From positions 6,210 to 70,209 of the forward strand of contig NZ_JOGX01000033.1 of the NCBI RefSeq assembly GCF_000719555.1: a DNA stretch of 64,000 bases, read 5' to 3'. How positions within the stretch are numbered: position 1 is the stretch's first letter; each line of letters begins with the position of its first letter. This document shows positions 27,150 to 35,684 of the stretch, in pieces. This DNA comes from Streptomyces sp. NRRL F-5727. GTDB taxonomy: Bacteria; Actinomycetota; Actinomycetes; Streptomycetales; Streptomycetaceae. The notes beneath the pieces are model-generated. The model was not told where the DNA came from, did not search any database, and saw only the letters and a program-made list of their open reading frames with translations. The position numbers and the translations under genes were made by a program.

Positions 27150-27583
27150 GTCGCCTCTTCTCTAGCTCGACGAGCTGTCGTACCAGGGTCAACATCCAAC
27201 CAGGCCGAAAACGTTCCCGCTCGTGGCTTTTCCTTGAAACTTTTTCCCAAGGTGGCTGTCTGCTGCCGGTTGGCGGCGAATGAGCCGTATTGCGTCGCTC
27301 TACGGGTTTCGCGTTGCTGTGGTGTCGGTCGTCCTCCCGGCGGGCTTGCCGGTTGTTCATGAGGACGTGCCCGGAGCCTAGATGGTTCATGCCTGGAAGG
27401 GAACGTGATGTTCACGTCACCCCTTCGAGGGATCGAACACCCATGCGACTCTGGACTAGCATGAGGAAACCGGGAGGGTGGCGTTTCAGCGGCCCTACCA
27501 GGCATCGGTACCCTCTGAGCGGTGAGCGACGCCGGTACTCACCCCATCGGGCAAGATTCCAAATTCAGCGAGGAGCGAACCGC
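27150..27583. promoter_or_regulatory. 434-base divergent promoter region of the small zinc protein gene and parE
   Basis: The stretch is notably AT-rich for this genome (TTTTCCTTGAAACTTTTTCC lies near 27230). It holds a palindrome CGTGA-TGT-TCACG at 27404-27416. No coding pattern or RNA gene was recognised. parE is preceded by GAGGAG at about 27570-27575. Confidence 0.5.
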
Positions 27584-29701
27584 GTGACCGCCGAAACGTC
27601 CGTGCCGTCCAGTGCGCTGCTGACCGCAGACCGTGACGGTTCCAACTACACCGCGCGGCACCTGCTCGTCCTCGAAGGGCTCGAAGCGGTCCGCAAGCGC
27701 CCCGGAATGTACATCGGGTCCACCGACAGTCGTGGCCTGATGCACTGCCTCTGGGAGATCATCGACAACTCGGTCGACGAGGCCCTGGGCGGCTACTGCG
27801 ACCACATCGACGTCATCCTCCACGACGACGGGTCCGTCGAGGTCCGCGACAACGGCCGCGGCATCCCCGTCGACGTCGAGCCCAAGACCGGTCTCTCCGG
27901 CGTCGAGGTCGTCATGACCAAGCTGCACGCCGGCGGAAAGTTCGGCGGCGGCTCGTACGCGGCCTCCGGCGGTCTGCACGGCGTCGGCGCCTCCGTGGTC
28001 AACGCGCTCTCGGCCCGCCTCGACGTCGAGGTCGACCGGAACGGCGCCACGCACGCGATCAGCTTCCGGCGCGGTGTCCCGGGCATCTTCACCGAGCAGG
28101 GCCCGGACAGCCCCTTCGACCCGTCGAGCGGGCTGATCAAGGGCAAGCGGGTGCCGAAGACCCGCACCGGCACCCGGGTGCGCTACTGGGCCGACCGGCA
28201 GATCTTCCTCAAGGACGCCAAGCTCGCCCTGGAGACGCTGCACCAGCGCGCCCGCCAGACCGCCTTCCTCGTGCCCGGCCTCACCATCGTCGTCCGCGAC
28301 GAGCGGGACCTGGAGGGGATCGGCAAGAGCGAGGAGGTCTTCCGCTTCGACGGCGGCATCAGCGAGTTCTGCGAGTACCTCGCGCAGGACAAGGCCGTCT
28401 GCGACGTGCTGCGCCTCACCGGCCAGGGCACCTTCAAGGAGACCGTCCCGGTCCTCGACGACCGCGGCCACATGACCCCCACCGAGGTCACCCGTGAGCT
28501 CGGCGTGGACGTCGCCCTGCGCTGGGGCACCGGGTACGACACCACCGTCCGGTCCTTCGTGAACATCATCGCCACCCCTAAGGGCGGCACCCACGTCTCC
28601 GGCTTCGAGCAGGCCATCACGAAGACCGTGAACGAGGTGCTGCGCTCGGCGAAGCTGCTGCGCGTCGCCGAGGACGACATCGTCAAGGACGACGCCCTGG
28701 AGGGCCTGACCGCCGTCGTCACGGTCCGCCTCGCCGAGCCGCAGTTCGAGGGCCAGACCAAGGAGGTGCTCGGCACCTCGGCCGCCCGCCGCATCGTGAG
28801 CACCGTGGTCGCCCGCGAGCTCAAGGCGTTCCTGACCTCCACCAAGCGGGACGCCAAGGCCCAGGCCCGCGCCGTCCTGGAGAAGGCCGTCGCCGCGGCC
28901 CGCACCCGGATCGCCGCCCGCCAGCACAAGGACGCCCAGCGCCGGAAGACCGCCCTGGAGTCCTCCTCGCTGCCGGCCAAGCTGGCCGACTGCCGCAGCG
29001 ACGACGTCGAGCGCAGCGAGCTCTTCATCGTCGAGGGAGACTCCGCGCTCGGCACCGCCAAGCTCGCCCGCAACAGCGAGTTCCAGGCCCTGCTGCCGAT
29101 CCGCGGCAAGATCCTCAACGTCCAGAAGTCGTCCGTCTCGGACATGCTCAAGAACGCCGAGTGCGGCGCGATCATCCAGGTCATAGGAGCGGGCTCCGGC
29201 CGCACCTTCGACATCGACGCGGCCCGCTACGGCAAGGTCATCATGATGACCGACGCCGACGTCGACGGCTCGCACATCCGGACGCTGCTGCTGACCCTCT
29301 TCCAGCGCTACATGCGCCCGATGGTCGAGGCCGGCCGGGTCTTCGCCGCCGTGCCGCCGCTGCACCGGATCGAGCTGGTCCAGCCCAAGAAGGGCCAGGA
29401 CAAGTACGTGTACACGTACTCCGACAACGAGCTGCGCCAGACGCTCCTGGAGTTCCAGCGCAAGGGGGTCCGCTACAAGGACGCCATCCAGCGCTACAAG
29501 GGTCTCGGCGAGATGGACGCCGACCAGCTCGCGGAGACCACGATGGACCCCCGCCACCGCACCCTGCGCCGGATCAACATCGGCGACCTGGACGCGGCCG
29601 AGACGGTCTTCGACCTGCTGATGGGCAACGACGTGGCGCCCCGCAAGGAGTTCATCACCAGCTCCGCGGCGACGCTCGACCGCTCGCGCATCGACGCCTG
29701 A
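27584..29701 (+). CDS. parE: Topoisomerase IV subunit B (ParE)
   Basis: ParE is the ATPase subunit of topoisomerase IV, which separates linked daughter chromosomes. The 705-residue protein has the GHKL ATP site (EIIDNSVDEAL, DNGRGIPVD, GGLHGVGASVVNALS), the transducer domain, and the TOPRIM domain with EGDSALGTAK and DADVDGSHIRTLLLTLF. It ends with the GyrB-type C-terminal block (RYKGLGEMDADQLAETTMDP). It is shorter than GyrB insert forms and its partner parC lies 8 kb downstream. GTG 27584 is supported by GAGGAG upstream. Confidence 0.95.
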   Translation: MTAETSVPSSALLTADRDGSNYTARHLLVLEGLEAVRKRPGMYIGSTDSRGLMHCLWEIIDNSVDEALGGYCDHIDVILHDDGSVEVRDNGRGIPVDVEPKTGLSGVEVVMTKLHAGGKFGGGSYAASGGLHGVGASVVNALSARLDVEVDRNGATHAISFRRGVPGIFTEQGPDSPFDPSSGLIKGKRVPKTRTGTRVRYWADRQIFLKDAKLALETLHQRARQTAFLVPGLTIVVRDERDLEGIGKSEEVFRFDGGISEFCEYLAQDKAVCDVLRLTGQGTFKETVPVLDDRGHMTPTEVTRELGVDVALRWGTGYDTTVRSFVNIIATPKGGTHVSGFEQAITKTVNEVLRSAKLLRVAEDDIVKDDALEGLTAVVTVRLAEPQFEGQTKEVLGTSAARRIVSTVVARELKAFLTSTKRDAKAQARAVLEKAVAAARTRIAARQHKDAQRRKTALESSSLPAKLADCRSDDVERSELFIVEGDSALGTAKLARNSEFQALLPIRGKILNVQKSSVSDMLKNAECGAIIQVIGAGSGRTFDIDAARYGKVIMMTDADVDGSHIRTLLLTLFQRYMRPMVEAGRVFAAVPPLHRIELVQPKKGQDKYVYTYSDNELRQTLLEFQRKGVRYKDAIQRYKGLGEMDADQLAETTMDPRHRTLRRINIGDLDAAETVFDLLMGNDVAPRKEFITSSAATLDRSRIDA

Positions 29702-29744
29702 GCCGTACCACCGCTCTCCGTCGTACCACCGCCCTCCGGCGAAC

Positions 29745-29777
29745 CGGCCCGGTCCCCGTCCCACGGGAGCCGGGCCG
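29745..29777 (+). terminator. Terminator after parE
   Basis: CGGCCCGG pairs with CCGGGCCG, and the inner CCCGT/ACGGG extends the stem. Just before it, two imperfect 17-bp repeats starting GTACCACCG lie at 29705-29740. Confidence 0.65.
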
Positions 29778-29936
29778 TCCGGCGTCCATACGCATATCGG
29801 CCCGGTCCGGTCAGGCGCCGGGCCGAAGAGTCACCTGATGGGGTGAAGAGCGGAGGGAGAAGAGTCCGGGATCTGCCCACTCTGTCCATCCTTGGGCACG
29901 CGGCCGAAACGGTTCGCTGACAAGGAGAGTTGACCG

Positions 29937-30377
29937 GTGGAACAACTGGACGAGCAGGAACGCGCGGGGGCGCGGGACGAAGGGCCGGGCGGGACCCCGC
30001 CGGAGCTTCCGCGCCAGCGGCACGACGAGGCCGCGCACCCGCTGCCCGGGGCGGCCGGGATCTACCTGGAGGTCCAGCGCAGCCCCGCCTTCCAGGAGGT
30101 ACGGCGCCGCTACCGCCGGTTCGCCTTCCCCGCGACCCTCGCCTTCCTCGTCTGGTACCTCGCCTATGTCGTCGCCGCCACCGCCGCCCCCGGCCTGATG
30201 GCCCGGCCGGTGGCCGGGGCGGTCAACGTGGCGATGATCGCCGGCCTCGGCCAGTTCCTCACCACCTTCCTCCTCACCTGGGCCTACGCCCGGCACGCGC
30301 GGCTGCGCCGGGACCGGGCAGCGCTCGAACTGCGCTGGGACACCCAGGAGATGACGAGAGGAGCCGGCCAGTGGTGA
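29937..30377 (+). CDS. DUF485 membrane protein
   Basis: The 146-residue protein has the DUF485 pattern: FQEVRRRYRRFAFPATLAFL, then two membrane helices (about 62-85 and 95-118) and a charged tail. DUF485 proteins are encoded with acetate/solute symporters of the ActP family, as here, and are thought to aid their assembly or activity. Its N-terminal 40 residues are disordered. The GTG has AAGGAG 9 bases upstream, and the stop overlaps the symporter start. Confidence 0.88.
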   Translation: MEQLDEQERAGARDEGPGGTPPELPRQRHDEAAHPLPGAAGIYLEVQRSPAFQEVRRRYRRFAFPATLAFLVWYLAYVVAATAAPGLMARPVAGAVNVAMIAGLGQFLTTFLLTWAYARHARLRRDRAALELRWDTQEMTRGAGQW

Positions 30378-31966
30378 CCGGAGACCACCAGACGCTCGCC
30401 CTGCTGCTCTTCAGCGCCTTCGTCGCCGTGACCCTCGCCATCACCACCTGGGTGAGCCGCAACCGGCACGGATCCGCCGAGGAGTTCTACGCCGGCGGCC
30501 GGCTCTTCTCGCCGATGGAGAACGGCTTCGCCATCGCCGGCGACTACATGTCCGCCGCCTCCTTCCTCGGCATCTCGGGCCTGATCGCCCTCTACGGCTA
30601 CGACGGCATGCTCTACTCGGTCGGCTTCCTCGTCGCCTGGCTGGTCGTGCTCCTCCTCGTCGCCGAACTCGTCCGCAACTGCGGCCGGTTCACCCTCGCC
30701 GACGTCGTCGCCGCGCGGATGGCCGAACGACCGGTGCGGATCGCGGCCGGCACCTCCTCGGTGGCCGTCTCCGTGCTCTACCTGGTGGCCCAGATGGTGG
30801 GCGCCGGCAGCCTGGTGGCCCTGCTCCTCGGCGGCACCGGCGAGGCGGCCCGCACCTGGACCGTCGTCGGCGTCGGCGCGCTGATGGTGATCTACGTGTC
30901 GCTCGGCGGGATGAGGGCCACCACCTGGATCCAGATCGTCAAGGCGGTGCTGCTCATGGCCGGCACCGTCACGCTCACCGTCCTCGTCCTGATCCGCTTC
31001 CACGGCGATGTGAACAGCCTGCTCAACACCGCCGCCGAGCGCAGCGGGCACGGCACCGCCTTCCTCGGCCCCGGCCTGCGCTACGGCGGCGACTGGACCG
31101 CCCGGCTGGACTTCATCAGCCTCGGTCTCGCGCTCGTCCTCGGCACGGCGGGACTGCCACACATCCTGTCCCGCTTCTACACCGTGCCCACCGCCCGCGC
31201 CGCCCGCCGCTCGGTCGTCTGGTCCATCGGCCTCATCGGCGGCTTCTACCTGATGACCATCGTCCTCGGCTTCGGCGCCGCCGCGATCATCGGCTCCGCC
31301 GAGGTCCGCGCCTCCAACGCCTCCGGCAACACGGCCGTCCCGCTGCTCGCCCTCGACCTCGGCGGCGGAGCGGGCTCCACCGGCGGCACGGTGCTCTTCG
31401 CGGTCGTCGCCGCCGTCGCCTTCGCGACCATCCTCGCGGTCGTCGCCGGGATCACGCTGGCCTCCTCCGCCTCCGTCGCCCACGACCTCTACGCCTCGCT
31501 GCGCCGGTCCGGCGGGAAGCAGTACAGCGAGGTCACCGTGGCGCGGGTGGCGGCCGCCGTCATCGGCGCCGTCGCGATCGGGCTCGGGCTGCTCGCCCGC
31601 GACCTCAACGTGGCCTTCCTCGTCGGCCTCGCCTTCGCGGTGGCCGCCTCGGCCAACCTGCCGGTGCTGCTGTACTCGCTGTTCTGGCGCCGCTTCACCA
31701 CCCGGGGCGCGGTCTGGTCGGTCTACGGCGGGCTCGTCCCCGCGGTGCTCCTGGTGGTGTTCTCGCCAGTCGTCTCGGGCAGTCCCGAGGCGCTCTTCCC
31801 GGGCATGGACTTCCATGTCTTCCCGCTGCAGAACCCGGGCGTGGTCTCCATCCCGCTCGGGTTCCTGGCCGGCTGGCTCGGCACGGTCACCTCGCCCGAG
31901 CCGCCCGACGAGGCACGGCACGCCGAGACCGAGGTGCGGGCGCTCACCGGCGCGGGCGCCGCCTGA
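30371..31966 (+). CDS. Sodium:solute symporter (ActP/acetate-permease-like)
   Basis: The 531-residue, about 13-helix protein matches the SSS family: FYAGGRLFSPMENGFAIAGD (sodium-site region), YMSAASFLGISGLIALYGYD, and the conserved HILSRFYTVPTARAARRSV. It lies in a two-gene unit with DUF485, overlapping it by 7 bases (GTG 30371; GTG 30374 would give a 4-base overlap). Likely substrates are acetate, pyruvate or other monocarboxylates. A citrate-type two-component system converges on it 21 bases away. Confidence 0.9.
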   Translation: MVTGDHQTLALLLFSAFVAVTLAITTWVSRNRHGSAEEFYAGGRLFSPMENGFAIAGDYMSAASFLGISGLIALYGYDGMLYSVGFLVAWLVVLLLVAELVRNCGRFTLADVVAARMAERPVRIAAGTSSVAVSVLYLVAQMVGAGSLVALLLGGTGEAARTWTVVGVGALMVIYVSLGGMRATTWIQIVKAVLLMAGTVTLTVLVLIRFHGDVNSLLNTAAERSGHGTAFLGPGLRYGGDWTARLDFISLGLALVLGTAGLPHILSRFYTVPTARAARRSVVWSIGLIGGFYLMTIVLGFGAAAIIGSAEVRASNASGNTAVPLLALDLGGGAGSTGGTVLFAVVAAVAFATILAVVAGITLASSASVAHDLYASLRRSGGKQYSEVTVARVAAAVIGAVAIGLGLLARDLNVAFLVGLAFAVAASANLPVLLYSLFWRRFTTRGAVWSVYGGLVPAVLLVVFSPVVSGSPEALFPGMDFHVFPLQNPGVVSIPLGFLAGWLGTVTSPEPPDEARHAETEVRALTGAGAA

Positions 31967-31987
31967 CGCCGCCCCGGAACTCGGGCC

Positions 31988-32668
31988 TCAAGGTGAGGAG
32001 ACCCAGGTGTAGCGGTGCTCGGGGCGGCCGGTCTCGCCGTACCGGAGGGAGAGACGGACGCGCCCGTTCCGCTCCAGGAGCTTGAGGTACCGCTGGGCGG
32101 TCTGGCGGCTGACGCCGGTCCGCTCGGCGAGCTCCTGGGTGGAGAGCGGCCCGTCGGCGGCCAGCAGCGCCTGGCGGACCAGCTCGGCCGTGGTCGGCGA
32201 GTGCCCCTTGGGCAGGTCGGGGGCGACGGTGCCGGCCGCCAGGGTGCCGAAGATCCGGTCGACCTCGGCCTGTTCCGCCTCGCCGCCGCTCTCCAGGGCG
32301 CGGCGGAGGGCCGCGTACGCCTCCAGCTTGGACCGCAGACCGGCGAAGTTGAACGGCTTGACCAGGTACTGGAGGGCGCCGTGCCGCATCGCCGCCTGAA
32401 CGGTCGCCACGTCCCGGGCCGCCGTCACCATGATCACGTCGCACTGGTGGCCGCGGGCCCGCAGCGCGCGGATGGCGGCGAGGCCGTTCTCGTCGGGGAG
32501 GTAGTGGTCGAGGAGGACGAGGTCCACCGGCTGTCCGTCGAGCACGGAGAGGGCCTCGGCGGTGGAGTGGGCGGTGGCCGCGACCCGGAAGCCGGGCAGC
32601 TTGGTCACGTACGCGGCGTTCACCCGCGCCACCCGGATGTCGTCGTCGACGACGAGCACGTCGATCAC
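31988..32668 (-). CDS. Response regulator, CitB/DpiA type
   Basis: The 226-residue protein has a receiver domain with acidic pocket VVDDD (6-10), phospho-acceptor Asp54 in LVLLDHYLPDENG, and the YLVKPF lysine. A C-terminal helix-turn-helix follows (about 165-205: STQELAERTGVSRQTAQRYL). This layout belongs to regulators paired with Cache/PAS citrate- or dicarboxylate-sensing kinases. The GTG start overlaps the kinase stop by 4 bases (GTGA), so the pair is translationally coupled. Confidence 0.92.
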   Translation of the reverse strand: MIDVLVVDDDIRVARVNAAYVTKLPGFRVAATAHSTAEALSVLDGQPVDLVLLDHYLPDENGLAAIRALRARGHQCDVIMVTAARDVATVQAAMRHGALQYLVKPFNFAGLRSKLEAYAALRRALESGGEAEQAEVDRIFGTLAAGTVAPDLPKGHSPTTAELVRQALLAADGPLSTQELAERTGVSRQTAQRYLKLLERNGRVRLSLRYGETGRPEHRYTWVSSP

Positions 32669-34395
32669 CGGGACCCCTCCTCGGACCTGGTCGGGTGCGG
32701 GTCCACCGGCCCGCGCGGGGCGGGCGGGACCGGGTCGGCCGGGTCGGCCGGGTCGGCCGGGGACGGTTCCGTGAGCGCGTCCGGCAGGACCACCGTGAAC
32801 TCCGCGCCGCCGGCCGGGCCCGCCGTCACCCGCGCCGTGCCGCCGCGCCGCTCGGCGAGGCGGCGGACGAGCGCGAGCCCGAGGCCGCGCCTGCCGTGGG
32901 AGGGCGGCTCCTTCGTGGTCCATCCCTCGGTGAAGATCAGCTCCCGGCGGTCCTCGGGGACGCCGGGACCGCTGTCGGCGACCCGCAGGACCACCGTCCG
33001 GCCGTCGGCGCGCAGCGCCACCTCGACCCGGGCGTCCGGGGCGCCGGCGGCGGCGTCCAGGGCGTTGTCGACGAGGTTGCCGACGACGGTGACGAGTTCG
33101 CGCGGGTCCACCAGCCGGTCGGGGAGCAGGGAGTCCGGGGCGATCCGCAGCGAGACCCCGCGCTCGGCGGCCACCGTCGCCTTGCCGACCAGGAGGGCCG
33201 CGAGCAGCGGGTCGTGGACCTTCTCGGTCACCTGCTCGGCGGTCGCCCGGTGCACCCCGACGACCTCGGTGACGAAGTCGGCCGCCTCGTCGTACAGCTC
33301 CAGTTCCAGCAGGCCGAGGAGGGTGTGGAGGCGGTTGGCGTGCTCGTGGTCCTGGGCGCGCAGGGCGTCGATCAGGCCGCGGGTGGAGTCGAGCTCCCGG
33401 CCCAGCCGCTCCAGTTCGGTGCGGTCGCGGAGGGTGGCCACGGCGCCGCCGTCGTCCGTCGGCATCCGGTTGGCGATCAGCACCCGGTGCCCCTGGACGG
33501 TCACCAGGTCGGCCCCGGTCACCCGGCCGGTCAGCACGTCCGCCGTACGGCCGGGGCCGAGGAGCGCGTCGAGCGGGCGCCCGGCGGCCTCGGGGCCGAG
33601 GCCGAGGAGGCGCTGGGCCTCGTCGTTGAGGAGCCGTACGGAACCCCTGCGGTCCAGGGCCACCACGCCCTCGCGGATGCCGTGCAGCATCGCCTCGCGC
33701 TCGGCCAGCAGCGCCGAGATGTCGGAGAAGGCCAGGTCGCGGGTCTGCCGCTGGATCCGGCGGGAGATCAGGTACGCGGCGAGCGCGCCGGCCGCGAGCG
33801 CGCCGCCCGCGTAGGCCAGGAGGCCGGGGATCGCGGAGAGCAGCCGGTCGCGGACGCTGTCGTACTCGATGCCGACGGAGACCGCGCCGACGATCCCGCC
33901 GTCCGCGTTCCGCAGCGGGGCCTTGCCGCGTGCCGAGCGGCCCAGGGTGCCGCTGTCGATCTCCATCACCTCGCGGCCCGCCAGGACCTCGCTCGGGTCG
34001 GTGGAGACGGTCCGGCCGATCTGGACGGGGTCGGGGTGCGACCAGCGCACTCCGCGCGTGTCCATGACGACCACGTACTCGGCGCCGGTCGCCTCCCGGA
34101 CCCGCTCCGCCTCGCGCTGCACCGGTCCCGTCGCCGACGGCGGCCCGCCGGCCAGGTCAGCGGCGGTCCGCGAGGAGGCCATGGTCTCCGCGATGGCCAG
34201 CGCCCGCCGCATCGCCTGGTCGTCGAGCTGGGCGCTCAGCGGGGCCAGGAAGAACCCGGTGGCCAGCACGGTGACGCCGGTGGCGACGGCCAGCTGCATC
34301 AGCAGCACCTGCGAGAACACCCGCCGCGGCCACCCCAGCCGGCGCCGCCGACGCACGGCCGGCGGCGCAGAGGGGATCGATCCGGTACGGCTCAT
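32665..34395 (-). CDS. Sensor histidine kinase, CitA/DcuS type
   Basis: The 576-residue kinase has TM1 (about 28-52), an extracellular Cache-like sensor (about 53-180; VVVMDTRGVRWSHPDPVQIG is the family ligand-loop pattern), TM2 (about 187-210), a PAS domain (about 230-330), a histidine region DHEHANRLHTLLGLLE typical of CitA/DcuS kinases, and an ATPase domain (NLVDNALDAA, DSGPGVP, GRRGLGLALVRRL). Near the C-terminus is a short PAD tripeptide repeat. Expected signals are citrate, malate or other carboxylates. It converges with the symporter gene, whose product may import the sensed compound. Confidence 0.93.
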   Translation of the reverse strand: MSRTGSIPSAPPAVRRRRRLGWPRRVFSQVLLMQLAVATGVTVLATGFFLAPLSAQLDDQAMRRALAIAETMASSRTAADLAGGPPSATGPVQREAERVREATGAEYVVVMDTRGVRWSHPDPVQIGRTVSTDPSEVLAGREVMEIDSGTLGRSARGKAPLRNADGGIVGAVSVGIEYDSVRDRLLSAIPGLLAYAGGALAAGALAAYLISRRIQRQTRDLAFSDISALLAEREAMLHGIREGVVALDRRGSVRLLNDEAQRLLGLGPEAAGRPLDALLGPGRTADVLTGRVTGADLVTVQGHRVLIANRMPTDDGGAVATLRDRTELERLGRELDSTRGLIDALRAQDHEHANRLHTLLGLLELELYDEAADFVTEVVGVHRATAEQVTEKVHDPLLAALLVGKATVAAERGVSLRIAPDSLLPDRLVDPRELVTVVGNLVDNALDAAAGAPDARVEVALRADGRTVVLRVADSGPGVPEDRRELIFTEGWTTKEPPSHGRRGLGLALVRRLAERRGGTARVTAGPAGGAEFTVVLPDALTEPSPADPADPADPVPPAPRGPVDPHPTRSEEGSR

Positions 34396-34624
34396 GCCCG
34401 AAACGGTACGGGGACGGCGTCGACGACCGGAAATGCGGAGGGCGCCGGGGGCGCGGGGCCGGTGGTCGGGTGTGCCTGGGGCCTTGCGGGTGTGCCGGCG
34501 TGCGGGGGTGACGTTGTGGTGGGGTGGGCTGCCTATTCTGGGTGGCGGTTCGGGTGGGTTCGGGCGCGGGGGCGTCCTTTCTCCTGGCCGGTCTCCGTCG
34601 TCGTCCCAGCGAAAGGGTTGTCTC
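34396..34624 (+). promoter_or_regulatory. G-rich intergenic region before the COG0523 gene
   Basis: On the plus strand this stretch is extremely G-rich and C-poor (about 34440-34575), and a G-quadruplex pattern occurs at 34552-34572 (four G runs separated by 1-3 bases). It holds the promoter of the GTPase gene on one side and of the kinase on the other. No Zur-type palindrome was recognised. Confidence 0.5.
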
Positions 34625-35677
34625 TTGAGCGTGCAGCAGATCCCCGTCGTCGTCCTCGCCGGGTTTCTCGGGGCCGGGAAGACCACGCTCCTCAACCATC
34701 TGCTGCGGAGTGCCCGGGGGACCCGGATCGGGGTCATGGTCAACGACTTCGGCGACATCGGGATCGACGCGATGACGGTCGCCGGGCAGGTCGGGTCCAC
34801 GGTCTCGCTCGGCAACGGGTGTCTGTGCTGTGCGGTGGACGCGAGCGAGCTGGACGAGTACCTGGAGGTGCTGACCCGGCCCGAGCTGCGGCTGGACGTG
34901 ATCGTGATCGAGGCCAGCGGTCTCGCCGAGCCGCAGGAGCTGGTCCGGATGGTGCTGGCCAGCGAGAACCGGCGGATCGTCTACGGCGGTCTGGTCGAGG
35001 TGGTCGACGCCGCCGAGTTCGGCGCCACCCGGCAGCGGCACCCCGAGACCGACCGGCATCTCGCCCTCGCCGACCTGGTCGTGGTCAACAAGGCCGACCG
35101 GGTGTCCGGGGAGGAGCTGCGGACCGTCCGGGAGACCGTCGCCGGGCTCGCGGGCCGGGCTGCGGTGATCGAGGCGGCGCACGGCCGGATCGATCCCGAG
35201 CTGCTCTTCGACCGGGTCGTCCCGGAGGACGAGATCGCCGGGCAGATGTCGATCGAGGACATCCTCTACGGCGACGACGACGGGCACGCGCACGTGCACG
35301 CGGCCTACGACACCGTCTCCCTGGCCACGGCGGTCCCGCTGCACCCGCGGCGGCTGATGGCCTTCCTCGACTCCCGGCCCGAGGGCCTGTACCGGCTCAA
35401 GGGCTTCGTGGACTTCGGCGCCGCCGACCCCGACCACCGGTACGCGGTGCACGCGGTCGGCCGCTTCCTGCGCTTCTACCCGGAGCCCTGGCCGGCCGGC
35501 GAGGAGCGCCTCTCGCAGCTCGTCCTGATCGGCTCCGGCGTCGACTCCGCCGCTCTGCGCAAGGAGCTCGCCGCCTGCGAGCTGGACGGACCCGGGGACG
35601 TCCCGGACGAGCACTCCATGTGGGGTGTCCTCCGGTACGTGCCGCAGGGCGACGAGCCGGACGCCGAGGAGGCGTGA
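34625..35677 (+). CDS. COG0523/CobW-family GTPase (metal chaperone type)
   Basis: The 350-residue protein has the G3E GTPase motifs: GFLGAGKTT (Walker A), the metal-binding CLCC (Cys66, 68, 69), EASGLAEP (Walker B region) and NKADRV, plus a C-terminal CobW_C domain (about 240-340: LYRLKGFVDFG). A short His-bearing loop (DDGHAHVHA) lies at the domain border. These proteins deliver zinc, cobalt or other metals to client enzymes. The TTG start at 34625 fits the AAAGGG at about 34611; a GTG 6 bases further on is an alternative. Confidence 0.9.
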   Translation: MSVQQIPVVVLAGFLGAGKTTLLNHLLRSARGTRIGVMVNDFGDIGIDAMTVAGQVGSTVSLGNGCLCCAVDASELDEYLEVLTRPELRLDVIVIEASGLAEPQELVRMVLASENRRIVYGGLVEVVDAAEFGATRQRHPETDRHLALADLVVVNKADRVSGEELRTVRETVAGLAGRAAVIEAAHGRIDPELLFDRVVPEDEIAGQMSIEDILYGDDDGHAHVHAAYDTVSLATAVPLHPRRLMAFLDSRPEGLYRLKGFVDFGAADPDHRYAVHAVGRFLRFYPEPWPAGEERLSQLVLIGSGVDSAALRKELAACELDGPGDVPDEHSMWGVLRYVPQGDEPDAEEA

Positions 35678-35684
35678 CCGCGCC

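Noticed and set aside
27401..27416. Palindrome near 27404 as a second LexA box before parE
   Set aside because: CGTGATGTTCACG lacks the CGAAC/GTTCG half-sites with correct spacing.
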